Positions 47,655 through 58,944 of a stretch of DNA of 64,000 bases are shown one piece after another. Origin of the DNA: Piezodorus guildinii. Its lineage: Eukaryota > Arthropoda > Insecta > Hemiptera > Pentatomidae. A model generated the notes under the pieces. The model did no database searches, was not told the DNA's origin, and worked only from the letters and a program-made list of their open reading frames with translations. Each line of letters starts with the position of its first letter. Positions within the stretch are counted from its first letter, which is position 1. Where the stretch lies: positions 167,049,341 to 167,113,340 of the forward strand of contig CM041293.1 of the NCBI GenBank assembly GCA_023052935.1, written 5' to 3'. Both the position numbers and the translations under genes were made by a program.

Positions 47655-48535
47655 TAGGTGAAAGTTTTGTGATCTTGAAACTTTTCGAATTCTAGTTTTC
47701 AACGAAAATACACGTTTTAGGGTCCCCTGAGTCCAAATAACCAAGTCCCAAAAAAAGGTCTGTGTCTGTGTGTGTGTGTATGAGGTAACTCCAGCGCGTA
47801 AACGGAAAGGACATCTTGGAAAAATTACGAGAGGAAGACGAATAATTGGAACCCTGAATTCTGTATTGTGGAGCAATCAGGTGAGTCTCCAAATCAAAAA
47901 AATGCTGTACCATTCCTATTTGGGAAGCTTCATGCTGTATGCAGCAGAAACATGGGTGATTACCAAAAAGGAGGAGCCAAGGCTAATATCTTTGGAGATG
48001 GACTTTTGGAGGCGCTCTTGTGCCATATCTAGACTACAGCATGTTTGCAAAAAAACTATTAGGCGGAATGTCCAAGAAGAAAAAAATATTCTGTACGAAA
48101 TAGACATAACAATGCTAAAATGGCATAGGCATGTACAAAGAATGACAGAGCGATGGCCATAGATGACTATCAACATATGGGAAGGCGAAAAAGGGAAAGA
48201 TCTAGGAAGAGATGGTTACAGGATGTGGAGGAAGGCATGGCTGCCAGGGGTCTTCGAGAGGGAGACTGGCTTGAACGAATGAAATAGCAAAATAATTTAG
48301 GAACGAGAAACAACTAAGTTGTAAAAAAAACTCGTCAAATAAAATAAAACAACTATGAAACTGAAATTTCATATTTAAGACAGATATACACCCGAGATGT
48401 TACAAAAACTTTACCATCAAACTCAGCTTCCCTGAACAGCCACTTAGTACTATGCATTTTGCACCTTTTCACGATTTTCTCAAAAACGGCTCTAACGTTT
48501 TAATTAAACTAGTTATATTAATGTAAAATTATTGA
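47655..48535 (-). repeat. HINE-like repeat, copy 11, split by a LINE
   Basis: The plus strand starts in the TTTTCGAATTCTAGTTTTC block, passes a GT tract, and reaches GTAACTCCAGCGCGTAAACG where the LINE begins. It resumes at AACTATGAAACTGAAATTTC and ends within AATGTAAAATTATTG. Both termini are missing. Confidence 0.7.
47806..48345 (+). mobile_element. RTE/R4-like LINE C-terminal fragment
   Basis: A 130-codon frame encodes IIGTLNSVLWSNQVSLQIKK, YHSYLGSFMLYAAETWVITK, ISLEMDFWRRSCAISRLQ and MLKWHRHVQRMTERWP. This is the LN.ILW ... YG.ETW ... EMDFWRRS ... W.GHV.RM series of RTE-like C-termini. It differs in sequence from the 7.7/32.8/45.9-kb family, so it is a separate family. The remainder to the tail (ending near AATAAAATAAAAC) has lost the frame. 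Confidence 0.78.
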
Positions 48536-49138
48536 ATATTACTCCTAAATATGACTGTGTTTCGACGTACTCTATCGTAGAGCCATTTAGCAATAGCTGT
48601 GGATTATTAGCACATGTTCGTCGTTGACAGATGTGCAAAGACATTGTTTTTGAATATTCTCAAACCCCTTCTCTTATCATTGTATGATATTCTCAAGGTC
48701 CTGAAATATCGTTATTCAATGTTCTTTGCGTGATATCGTTTCTTTTGCCTCAAAACTCAATGGTGATATTGAGTCAGTGGTTGACCGAAGAGCTTTGAAA
48801 CTAAATTGGTTTGTTGTGAGTAAAGTATTCCTAATTAGGGCATCGCTCAATCTTGTTTTTATCACTTTTTCTTGTATTTTCAATATTTTTCAGATTAGTG
48901 AATATATAAATATATAGACCTGTATATAACGACTCATCGAAACCGTAGCTTTCGACAAATCTTCCCATATCCGATCCTCGTCCTTACGGAATTCTATTCC
49001 TTCTTATATCCGTCACTCCAATACTCTTCCGACCTTCAAATCCAGTTTATTAAAACACTTTCTGTCTATATAATTCTCAAATAATCCCAATTAATTATCG
49101 AATTTCAAAAGAACTCAGTAAATAGAGCTGAGTGAAAC
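48536..49138. other. spacer, no gene seen
   Basis: Weak resemblance near 48960-49090 to CR1-type C-terminal sequence, too short to annotate. Otherwise nothing. Confidence 0.45.
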
Positions 49139-49254
49139 AATTATTTATTATCATTGTGGATGTAATTAGTAGACCGTTGAGATTACTGGAAGGAATTAGC
49201 CTGGGTAGCGGTCATTAAATGAAACAACTAAATAGTTTCAACTATTTATTCTTT

Positions 49255-49296
49255 GCCAACGTTTCGACCCCCCTTAGTGGGTCATCATCAGGGCTA
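49255..49296 (-). ncRNA. candidate hammerhead ribozyme (type I layout), left arm
   Basis: On the minus strand the order is TAGCC, CTGATGA, one extra T, GACCC, a loop, GGGTC, GAAAC, GTT, GGC. All invariant hammerhead core positions are present (CUGANGA, GAAA, and a UH cleavage site GUU). Stem II has 5 base pairs; helix I only 3 (GCC/GGC). Helix III would be the self-complementary ACGU with no loop, so cleavage would need two copies acting together. Confidence 0.55.
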
Positions 49297-49532
49297 GAGG
49301 CGTAGAAGCGATGGCTTGTTGAGATGAGAATGCCTGCTGTTGTTGAGATGTAGATAGTATGTCCTGCTTGCGATTTTGTATTCTGGCGCTGCGGCGGAGA
49401 GTTGAGGTGGATGTATCTTTTTGTTGTTGTTCCCATGTTCTTTTTATCATCCTGGATGTAATGAGTTGACCGTTGAGAAATTATGAACACAGGGCATTCT
49501 CATCTCAACAAGCCATCGCTTCTAAACCTTCA

Positions 49533-49573
49533 GCTCTGATGATAACCCACAAAGGGGGTCGAAACGTTGGCAA
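49533..49573 (+). ncRNA. candidate hammerhead ribozyme, right arm
   Basis: Plus-strand order GCT, CTGATGA, T, a stem around ACCC...GGGT, C, GAAAC, GTT, GGC. The core is intact. Stem II is shorter than in the left arm, and helix I includes a G-U wobble. The extra base between CTGATGA and stem II recurs in all members. Confidence 0.45.
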
Positions 49574-49924
49574 ATAATAAATAGTTGAAACTATTCAGTT
49601 GTTTCATATAATGACCGCCACCCGGACTAATTCCTTCCAGTAATTATTTATTATATTTTATTTTTTCATCGTATTTAAACATTTACGTATTTTATTTTTC
49701 TTCACTTTTGATGAGCATTGTAAATTTATTTAATTACCTCTGTATATATGATTATATAAATTTTTTTTTTATTTATTAATTTTTTTGTCTGCTTTTTTAA
49801 AATTTGTTTTCTAAATTATTATTATTAGAAGCATCTGTTAATTTATTATCATTATTATTATTAATTTTCTTTGTTTTTTATGTTTTGTTGTTTTACCCTA
49901 ATATACTGAATTTTCAATTTAATT

Positions 49925-49976
49925 CGTCTGTAATATTATTCCGAAGGGACTTGTCCAGGATTTAAAAATAAAATTT

Positions 49977-50058
<82 letters not shown>

Positions 50059-50060
50059 AT
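49925..50060 (+). mobile_element. CR1-like LINE 3' end with (TA)n tail
   Basis: TATTCCGAAGGGACTTGTCC followed by AATAAAATTTATA resembles the GGGAC...GTCCC hairpin and tail of the CR1-like family. It runs directly into a pure TA tract at about 49975-50054. Confidence 0.6.
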
Positions 50061-50149
50061 TCTAAAAAAAAATGTTATTCAATAAATCGAAGAGATGTTA
50101 TACTATAGATCTAACTTGTTTTTTTTAATATAATTTGTTAGGAGGATTG

Positions 50150-51790
50150 AAACATGTGTTGTGATGAATTTGTACGTGACGATGTAAGGAAACATTTAGT
50201 ATTTAGGATTGTAAGGAGATAACGAATACCGAAAATGTTGAGAAGTTTCTCGTCCTTTCAATTCGTATGAGGATATCAAGTGTGATATTTGTCAAGAAGG
50301 AGTTCTTGGTATCGGATCTGTTTAACAGGAACAAGCAGAGTGTTATTAATGATAGAGTAAAGCAGGAAGTAATACGTTTATAAGGAAGGAAAAGGTCGTT
50401 GATGGGATTTGTCGGAGTCTATTTTATTCCTTCAATTTTGACATCATAGTTGAAGGTCTCTAATATAGGTTTGAAGAGTTTGGGAGGCTTTAAATGGACT
50501 GTTGTTGACTGATAAGACACAAGTAAAATTAGTAGATAGGAAAGAAAGGAACGTTTAGATTAGAATATGAATGGGGGTCCTAGGATACTCTCTTGAAAAA
50601 CACCTGCAGACTGAAAAAAGTGACGAATAAAAACTATCGTGATTGATTATGGATGATCTGTCAGTGAGGTAAGATTGTAAAATGAGGAAGCATGTTGGAG
50701 GAAGGAATTGACAGAATTATTGGGTTGTGTCACATGAAATGTCCGCTTTCAAGGTAAAGGATTTTTATTACAAATACAATATGAAAACAAGATAATTTTA
50801 TTCCATGTATTTACCTTCTTTTTCTACACATTTTTCCCAACGTGACACCAACTTTTTTATCCCCGAACTGAAAAACTCTGAGCTTTGAAGTGAAACAAAA
50901 TCTGAAAACGCGCTTTTCACTTGATCGTTATTTTCAAAAAGTTTTCCTTTGACAAATTTGTCTAAATTCCTGAACAGGTGGTAATCTGTTGGAGACAAGT
51001 CGGGAGAACATGGTGGGTGCGGAAGAACTTCGTAGCCCAGTTGTTTCAATTTTTGCTTGGTATGTTTTGAAATATGCCGCTCAGTAAGGTTATGAGGTTC
51101 CTATATATCGAGCTTTTTTACTTTTACAATACACTTTAAATGTCTGGAAACGGTAGATTTACTTGCATTTAGTTGTGCTGAGAATGCTTTAACTGTTTGG
51201 TAGGAGTTTCCTTCTACTGTATGTTTGAGGACATCGTTGTCTATTACGGACGGAGGTCTTCCTCGGGGCAAGTTTTCCAAGTCGGTATCCCCAGCTGAAA
51301 ACAGCAAACCAATGGCGAATGGTCCGTTCATTGACACTCCCTTCTTCAAACGTCTTGCAAATATTTCAAGCGGCCTCAGCTGCTGAATGGCCGAGTTTAA
51401 ACTCGTACCAAAAATATTACTCGAGAATCACGTGTTTCCATGTTCATATTTGGAGGTATACAAAAAAGTGGGTAATTGATTGGGAAGCTAATGTTTATAA
51501 TACAAAGGTAGAGGATTAGTAACTGTTTACTTTAAATATGTAAACATCCGGAAGAAAACAACAGATACCTGCAAAATCCTTAATGTATTTCAGAAACTAT
51601 AAAAACGGACATTTTATGTGAAACAACCCAATAGTATAGTAATCCCAAACTCGGTCAAGGTCCTGTTTTACGTCAAGAAAGGCTCTTGTGCTGTGCAATG
51701 CGTGCTATAATGCAGGTATCGGATCTGTTAGAAAATGTTTAACCAGGCCTCAGGCTCTTAAGACCTGGAGATAGTTTTAATTTTTTGAAT
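50150..51790 (-). mobile_element. Jockey-clade LINE, heavily decayed, split by mariner
   Basis: Nucleotide-level relative of the 37-kb Jockey copy. Shared plus-strand blocks include GATCTGTCAGTGAGGTAAGA, GTTGGAGGAAGGAATT and, right of the mariner, CCAAACTCGGTCAAGGTCC. Removing the mariner rejoins these in the same order as at 37.9-38.0 kb. No useful reading frame is left. Confidence 0.75.
50720..51631 (-). mobile_element. mariner, internally deleted, complete ends
   Basis: The terminal inverted repeats match at 24 of 26 positions (TTGGGTTGTGTCACATGAAA at the left), with TA immediately outside each end. On the minus strand, 51349-51101 encodes the DNA-binding N-terminus (AFSAQLNASKSTVSRHLKCI). 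After TERHISKHTKQ-like sequence the frame jumps to QLGYEVLPHPPCSPDLSPTD and runs to the C-terminal KCVEKEGKYME. The middle of the protein, with the first two catalytic aspartates, is deleted; only the third remains. It is a non-autonomous copy, and its transposase differs from the intact one at the left edge. Confidence 0.92.
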
Positions 51791-52084
51791 GGATGTTGAG
51801 TTAACATTAACTGGTGAGGTGGGGTCTATAGGGCCTCTTCAAAGTTCTGTGAATCCCATCCTTCCGATCCGATCGGGTTGTGAAAACCTGACATTACCTG
51901 TCTCGACATGATTGTAATATAGCATCCTTTTTTAGTCAGTTTTTATCTGGTTTTGCTTAGGGATACTGTTATTGGGGTCTTATAGACTGATCACTGATCG
52001 GATTTATTGAAAGTGTATTTTTCGATTTGTTGAAAGAAATATATCATGATTGTGTTATTTTACACACCTTTTTAATTTTATTAA

Positions 52085-52342
52085 GAATCTGGAATCATCC
52101 TTGTCAAAGGATCACATGACCAGGCGGTCAGAAAATTACAGAATTCTCAGGGAGCTTCGGTTAAAGCTCAATCATTATTGGAGGAACGAAAACATAAGAA
52201 TCTAACACACATAGTCAGAAGACCAGTCCGAAGAAAAGGAGAATGTTATTTTTGTCCAAGAAGAATAGGAACTCATCTAGTTTGTATTATACGTGAACAA
52301 AATATTTGTGGAAAATGTTCAGTTTCCTATTGCAAAAACTGA
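52085..52342 (+). pseudogene. piggyBac-like transposase, C-terminal Cys-rich fragment
   Basis: An 85-codon open stretch ends at TGA. It contains LLEERKHKNLTHIVRRPVRR and then a cysteine cluster: CYFC, HLVC, ICGKC and SYCKN at the C-terminus. Spacing CxxC...C...CxxC is that of the C-terminal zinc-binding domain of piggyBac transposases. The catalytic part is absent and no TTAA-flanked ends were found, so it is a fragment or a mis-spliced exon of a domesticated copy. Confidence 0.6.
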
Positions 52343-52490
52343 GCCTAATTTTAGCTGTGCATATCTCTTTACAATATAAAAGTTCCATTTTAAAAAAAAT
52401 AATTTTCCGTTCTTTAAATATAATAAACTTTAGGATAAGGATTTGGTTATAAATTATTTTACAAATGTTTTCACTTAGAATATAAAAAAA

Positions 52491-53099
52491 TCTGGTGCGG
52501 GCAACACACGACTTTCACTTACCTCCGTTTTTAGAATCGGCAAAAGAATAAAGAGATAAAAATGAGTGAAACCATTAATTCAATTGAATTTATATAGAAA
52601 CATGCGTTTTATTAAAAAATCTATTATATTATTATCTAAAATAATCAGTTAGTTTTATGTTCATTTCATCACTCTTTATTAACTTTTAAAAGCTTGTGAA
52701 TGAGATAATATTTTTTCTAAAATCATTAGCTTTCCAACGGTATATTATACATATATATTACTGTTCTTAAGTTAAAAAACAAATAATTGCATTGAAATTT
52801 TTTTTTTTCAGTTTTTTCCTTCAGTTGGATATCGAATTCATTCAATTTGTATATTTACCTATTTTCGACAGTGGTAACAAGATAATGTAGTTATTTTTAT
52901 AGAATCAACAAAATTAAAGGTACTTTAGAAGATGAAAATTTAAAATATCGGTATGAAAGCCGACTATTTTAATCAGAATGTAACCTACCTGATATTAAAG
53001 CCTGTTGGATTTTACATCCGTGTATTTCGGTTGAAAACTGGAATTCGAATGTTTTCACGATAACAATACCTTCCCTTACTATAAATAGTAAGTGAAAGT
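52491..53099 (+). repeat. HINE-like repeat, copy 12 (both ends intact)
   Basis: Starts TCTGGTGCGGGCAACACACG directly followed by ACTTTCACTTAC. It ends with the hairpin TTACTATAAATAGTAA and GTAAGTGAAAGT, the exact inverse of the 5' motif. About 300 bp with the CA tract are deleted (junction near 53017). This copy shows the 12-nt subterminal inverted repeat perfectly. Confidence 0.9.
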
Positions 53100-53573
53100 A
53101 AAAAAGTATTAATAAAATGTATTTAATAATATCAGGCATTCATTCCATTTTATAAGCATACTTTCGTATGGTACCTATTGCAAATAGGTTGAATTAACGT
53201 ATTTTACAAGAATAAACAATTCTAGATGTTTCAGGATTTAACAAACAAAAAAATGTGGTTTAGGGTCTGAGTGACCCCTCCTCACTATTTTTGCGGATAA
53301 ATTTTACCTCACCAGTTAAAGGTTAAGGTTATTGTATCATTCACGTTTAACCTTGATGCAGGGGAGTCTTTTCGGCATGACTTTGAACGGTATTCCTTAT
53401 CAGCAGGTAGATAAGTTTGCTAAATCGAAAACAGTAGATCGTGAGAGTGTTAAGGTAGTGTTCAATGGTTGAGCAGGGGATAATTTTGAGAGTTTCTTTC
53501 ATGGTTGAGAAAGGATAATTTAGTTGTCTACCAGAGTAAAAGTAAAAAAGTAGTGGAAGTCACAGCAATTTTT
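53100..53573. other. spacer, no gene seen
   Basis: Moderately AT-rich; nothing recognised. Confidence 0.5.
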
Positions 53574-54470
53574 ACTTTCACTTACTATATATAGTAAGGA
53601 GAAGTATTGCGATCGTGAAAATTTTCGAATTCCAGTTTTCAACGGAAATACACGTTTTACGGTCCCCTGAGTCCAAATAACCAAGTCTCGCAAAAAGGCC
53701 TGCGTGTGTGTGGTAACTCCCGGGCGAAAACGGTACGTCCAATGAAATTGAAATTTTATATTTAAGACAACTATACGCCCGAGACGAGACAAACCTTTTT
53801 TCATCAAGATGAGCTTACCAGAAGAGGCACTTTATACTATGCATTTTGCACTTTTTTCGATTTTCTCTACAAAACGGTTCCGACGATTTTGATTAAACTC
53901 GCTATATCGATGTAAAATTTAATGGGGTTTAATATCATGTAGGCTTTATTCTGATTAAAATGGTCTGACAGGGCTTAAATGCCGATATTTCTTCCGCTAA
54001 AGTACCTTTAATTTTGTAGATTCAATAAAAATAACTATATTATCTTGTTACCACTGATGGAAAACAGGTAAATATATAAATTGATGAATTCGATATCCAA
54101 CTAAAGGAAAAAAAAAACTGAATAAATATTTTTTTAATGCAATTATTTGTTTTTCACCTTAAGAACAGTAATATATATGTATAATATACCGTTGGAAAGC
54201 CAAACATTTTAGAAAAAATATTATCTCATACACAAGCTTCTAAAAGTAAATAGAAAGTGATGAAAAGCTGATAAAACTAACTGATTATTTTAGATAATAA
54301 TAAAATAGATTTTTTAATAAAACACATGTTTTTATAGAAATTCCATTTAACTAATTCTTTAATGGTTTCACTCTTTTAGATAAAAAGAGAGATAACTTGC
54401 TGTATTTGAATATTCTTTTGCCGATTCTAAAAACGGAAGTAAGTGAAAGTCGTGTGTTGCCCCCACCAGG
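53574..54470 (-). repeat. HINE-like repeat, copy 13 (complete)
   Basis: An uninterrupted 897-bp copy. The plus strand opens ACTTTCACTTAC, the palindrome CTTACTATATATAGTAAG and ATTGCGATCGTGAAAATTTT, passes a short GT tract, and closes GTAAGTGAAAGTCGTGTG then the CCACCAGG end. With copy 8 it defines the consensus order. Confidence 0.9.
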
Positions 54471-54594
54471 TTTTTTATTTTTCTTTAAAGTTATATTATA
54501 AGTAAAAACATTTGTAAAATAATTTATAAACAAATCCTTATCTTGCAGTTTATAATATTTAAAGAACTGAAAATGATTTTAAAAAAAAATTAAA

Positions 54595-55023
54595 CTTTAA
54601 TATTATTTATTACTTGTTAACGCTTATGAAAAACAGGTAAATATATAAATTGAATTAATTCGATACCATACTAAAGAAGAAAACAGAAAAAATATTGTTT
54701 AATGCAATTTTTCGTTTTTGAACATAAGAGCAGTAATATACATAAATGATATACCGTTGGAAAGCTAAAGATTTAAGAAAAAATATTATCTCATACACAA
54801 GCTTTTAAAAGTTAATAGAGAGTGATGAAATGAACATAGAACTAACTGATTATTTTAGATAATAATATAATACATTTTTTAATAAAACACATGTTTCAAT
54901 GTAAATTCAATTTAATTAATTCCTTAATAGTTTTACATATTTTTATCTCTAACTGTTTTTGAAAATTCTTTCATTGATTTTAAAAACGGAGGTAAGTGAA
55001 AGTCGTGTGTTGCCCGCACCAGA
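54595..55023 (-). repeat. HINE-like repeat, copy 14 (one end)
   Basis: Only the TC-end half is present: AAAACAGGTAAATATATAAATT, ATACCGTTGGAAAGCTAAAG, and the closing GGTAAGTGAAAGTCGTGTG then CCGCACCAGA. It lies about 120 bp from copy 13 in the same orientation. Confidence 0.85.
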
Positions 55024-55547
55024 TTTTTATCTTTGTGTTTATACGTCCTGAATAAAAATTGTGATAGTGACTGTTATAGGATTCCCTCTATTATAATATA
55101 CTTTGCCTGTCACGTTTACTTATATATACTTTGGAGTCGGAAGCTGTGTTATTTCCCGTCTTTGTAGACTTTAGGGGTGGAAATAATAAGGCATATTTCC
55201 TGCTATCGAGGAACTTTCTTAACCTTCAACACAACTTAAACAGATTTGCCACGCGCATGATAGCTTTTCTAAGTAATTGTTTTAATAATAAGCTTTTTGT
55301 TCCGTCACGCTCAGGGGATAAGTTGTCCTTCCTTCTAAGGAACGGGAATTAACGCTTTTTCTTAAGCTGCTTGTAATTAAAGTTAGTAAAATATTTTTAT
55401 GCTAGACCATCAATGATTATTTTCACTTAAAAACCCACTCTGCTCAATATGAGCAAGGCGTGTAGAGAAGGGAAAATAATATATATTTAAGCGTCATATA
55501 AGGAGATTTAGATAATGTAATTTAATTAGGTTATCGATGCTTTGACG
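55024..55547. other. spacer, no gene recognised
   Basis: A 73-codon plus-strand frame at 55131-55352 resembles nothing I know and lacks splice borders. Confidence 0.45.
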
Positions 55548-55602
55548 AGAGGGGCGTGATCCAGTGGATAGAGCACAATTCTACTGTTCTCCGAGTAGTG
55601 AG

Positions 55603-55981
55603 TGTTAACGCCACTTATACCAGTATATTTATCTTTTATAAATTCCTCACATACTTTGGACAAATGCTATTATCAAGTATTCATTGATCAGGATAATAAC
55701 AGAAAAACATATGGTTTTATATAACTGTTGGAACAGATTGGATAAAAAACTCCCAGTGTGTGCTTATTAACAGTTACCTATTTTGTTATTATATAACACG
55801 TTTACCTTTAACCTGTTTTTTTCCTTGTTTACCTATTATCTTTTACCATAGTCATTTATTTATTTATTCAATCATCGTTCTGCAAACCATCAATTAACTT
55901 CAAGGAAAAGGTTCTACGAATCAGCTCAGCTTTCAGGCACAGCGTAAGGAGATCATAAGGACGATCTCGCTGGCCCCAACA
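55603..55981 (+). repeat. BEL-like LTR, plus orientation
   Basis: A 379-bp LTR beginning TGTTAACGCCACTT and ending GGCCCCAACA (TG...CA). It is an inverted copy of the LTR at 56746-57135, with small indels. Confidence 0.82.
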
Positions 55982-56017
55982 TTGCTGAGCATAACTAAAA
56001 ACATATGGTTTTATAGT

Positions 56018-56153
56018 ATCTGTTCCAACAGTTATATAAAACCATATTTTTTTCTGTTAATATCCTGATCAATGAATACTTGATAATAGCATTTGTCCAA
56101 AGTATGTGAGGAATTTATAAAAGATAAATATACTGGTATAAGTGCCGTTAACA
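56018..56153 (-). repeat. BEL-like LTR, truncated, minus orientation
   Basis: A 136-bp piece equal to the TG-end part of the LTR, read on the minus strand from TGTTAACGGCACTT. The purine-rich tract AGGTGGGCGGGA lies directly upstream on that strand, in the place of a polypurine tract. This is therefore the 3' LTR of the minus-strand element, cut short. Confidence 0.78.
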
Positions 56154-56260
56154 TCCCGCCCACCTAAATTCCGAACTCACAAGATGGTGACGGTTCAATG
56201 GTTGCAGATCGTAATTTCTTGCTTTGAGATTGTTCACTTGAGGAATTCTCTAATGGAGGG

Positions 56261-56743
56261 TTACTGAATTGTCAATGGTGATGCGGTAGGATATCTATTC
56301 GAGACCCGCCCACCATTAGAGAAATCGGAATTTGGTTTCGAATATCTTTGATCATTACCGATTGTAGAAACAAAGTATGACTTCTCCGATGGATCAATGG
56401 TTTTAGTCAACGGTCCCATAATCACTTTTCCAAATACGGTGTCTAGAACTTGTGGTTTGTTGTGAGATGTATTGCGTAGGATCTGGGTAAAAAGGTCCGC
56501 ACCAAGGAGAAAATCTATTTCAGCTGGTATGCCAAATTCTGGATCTGCCAGCTTATGGTGAAGGTACTCCTGAATTTCTATTGATGGTAGATGTTGTGGA
56601 GGCAAGAGACTGGTAATACTCGGAATAACCAATGCCTTGGTCATAAATTGGTGTTCTGAATTCTTAGGTTTGAGGGTGCAGAGCACTACACCGTCTGGTG
56701 ATGGGATAGAGGTATCATTGAGACCTGATACTGGGCACTCCAC
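56261..56743 (-). pseudogene. BEL/Pao-like pol fragment, protease region
   Basis: A 160-codon frame on the minus strand lies just inside the LTR. It includes VVLCTLKPKNSEHQ and EIDFLLGADLFTQIL, matching the IDLLIGAD...IL block of the aspartic-protease-like region in BEL/Pao polyproteins. Gag, reverse transcriptase and integrase are absent: internal sequence totals only about 590 bp between LTRs, so the element is a large-deletion derivative. Homology to the family is by motif; the start codon is not meaningful. Confidence 0.68.
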
Positions 56744-56745
56744 AA

Positions 56746-57135
56746 TGTTGGGGCCAGCGAGGTCGTCCTTATGATCTCCTTACGCTGTGCCTGAAAGCTG
56801 AGCTGATTCGTAGGACTTTTTCCTTGAAGTTAATTGATGGTTTGCAGAACGATGATTGAAGAAATAAATAAATTACTATGGTAAAAGATAATAGGTAAAC
56901 AAGGAAAAAAACAGGTTAAAGGTAAACATGTTATATAATAACAAAATAGGTAACAATTAATAAACACATACTGGGAGTTTTTTATCCTATCTGTTCCAAC
57001 AGTTATATAAAACCATATGTTTTTCTGTTATTATCCTGATCAATGAATACTTGATAATAGCATTTGTCCAAAGTATGTGAGGAATTTATAAAAGATAAAT
57101 ATACGGTATAAGTAATGGTATAAGTGGCGTTAACA
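56746..57135 (-). repeat. BEL-like LTR, minus orientation (5' LTR)
   Basis: A 390-bp LTR, TG...CA on the minus strand. It is followed on that strand by the protease-bearing internal region. Confidence 0.82.
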
Positions 57136-57310
57136 GTAGGTTCGAATCCCGCCTGTGGAAGCTTATTATTTATTCTGTTATTCCGGCCTGGGGATGAACA
57201 GCGGGGTATGAAGCCCTCCTGTAGCACATCTAGGCTTTATAAAGTGGATACTCTAAAATGTAATGTATTGAGGATACTGAGGGGAGTTCATTATTAAATA
57301 ATTTTAATAT

Positions 57311-58944
57311 TGAACAATTAAAGATAACGAGCCTTTGTCAGCAAGAGATCAAAAGGCGTTTACCTGAATCCATGGGGGCCCCCAGCGATACCTCGGGAAA
57401 GTTTCTATACCATAGGACAAAGGACCTTCGGCGTGAGGTTCTTTCCATATCAGCCCCGCCCGAGGTGACGACGATGAGGAGGAGATTCGAAAGAGTCAGT
57501 CAAGTTTTATCCTCAAGAAGAGGCAGTCTTATTCCATCCTCAAGAAGATGTTAGTCGGCTTCCATCTACAAGAAGAGGAGATGGCCGGCGGGGTTCTGAG
57601 AGCAGATGGAGGATGATGCCGAGAAGGGGGGCCTAAGACTGATTTCACCATCGCCAGCCGGTTAAATGTTTCAAAGGCATAACGTTATATGTAATATTGT
57701 ATGGCAAATGTAGTAGTGAAAATGCCCCTCGGTATTCGCAATCAAAGTTCTAGGCAATGTGTTAATATAATTTATATGTGTAAGTTAATAATTATAATAA
57801 CGTATTAATTGAATCTTGTTTACTTTAATCTTACCCTGCATGCCACCTCTTGGATTGGTAAACACGATACCATGAGAAAGGAAATCCAATAGTATCATAA
57901 AGTATAGTTTATATATGGATTAAATATATCAAGTAAGCTAGTTTTTGAAGGTACCGCTGCCTTAGAAAAGTAGCCGGTCAAAAACATGTGGGAAAAACCT
58001 GGCGGCTGAGCGTAGAATACTTGCTTGTCTTGATCAAATCTGTGTTTAAACGACTAGTGTGAATTTACAATCTCTGATCATTTGATTGACTTCAGAGATA
58101 AATACTGAACATGGTACAGTTGATCAGCCGCCAATGACCGTTTAAGTGCCTCTTCTTTCACTATTTTATAACCTTACCTAGTTATTGTTATTTTCATATT
58201 GGTTTTCTAGACTTCTCTGTGTTAAGTGTATCAGAGTTTTTTGTTTTTTTTTCCTTGAGGACTTGTATCACTTTTATGATTATTGAATCGAAATGAGTAC
58301 TGTTGTGTATATGAACATATTTACATACTTAAAATATAATAGAAATAAAAGTACCAACATATTTGCAATAACAATAACAAAAACATTCTTACACATTAAT
58401 AAAAATAAAATAACACAAATATATTTACAATAATAATAAAACACACATACTTGAAATATAATACAAATAAGAACACTAACATATTTACAATCATAATAAA
58501 GAATACATTCTTACACTATAATAAAAAATAAACACCAACAGATTCTAATATGTATATACAATATAATGAAACTTTACTCAAAAAAATATTCTCTTCTTCA
58601 CTACAACAAACAACTGAGCTGGCTTGTGGCGTGCGCATGGGCACATAAGTGAAAAGTCCATGTGCAGCTCTCTGACGGCTGTTTACGTTAACAATACTTA
58701 AACCGTATTGTAAAACGGATAAACTATCATCACTTGATTAGGATTTAAGTGATGATCAACAATTTCTCTGTTTAATCTGTAAATTGTACACCCGGCCCTG
58801 GGTCTAATGAGCATATAACGGCTGCTGACCGTGTTACAGTACGAATCTCTATAAGCATTGAACCCAAGACGCATGGGATGTATTAGAAGAGGGTTCAATG
58901 AATACTATGATGTAACGGTAATTTAGGAAGAATAAAACTTAATA
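57311..58944. other. spacer with GC-rich block and SINE-like scraps
   Basis: The block at about 57360-57660 is GC-rich with CTCAAGAAGA-type repeats and no recognised product. Pieces near 57980-58140 and 58800-58890 share CTGGCGGCTGAGCG and ACGAATCTCTATAAG with the body of SINE family 1. The remainder is AT-rich. Confidence 0.45.

Larger units (their letters stand above)
49152..49641. mobile_element. inverted-repeat Penelope-like element with two ribozyme modules
   Basis: AATTATTTATTAT flanks the element (49139-49151 and 49642-49654), a 13-bp target duplication. The left arm starts at about 49185 and the right arm ends at 49641; they are inverted copies of about 150 bp. On the left, 33 nt separate the duplication from the arm. 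That extension closely resembles an internal stretch at about 49450-49480 (both contain GGATGTAAT then GACCGTTGAGA). Each arm holds a hammerhead-like module with intact core. The centre encodes nothing recognised. Confidence 0.8.
55548..57310 (+). mobile_element. tRNA-derived SINE family 1, split by an LTR element
   Basis: The left half (55548-55602) has the A-box region CAGTGGATAGAGCACAATTC. The right half (57136-57310) resumes with the B box GGTTCGAATCCCGCC and the body block TATTTATTCTGTTATTCCGG, as in the 30.6-kb copy. The LTR element lies between the two promoter boxes. Confidence 0.75.
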
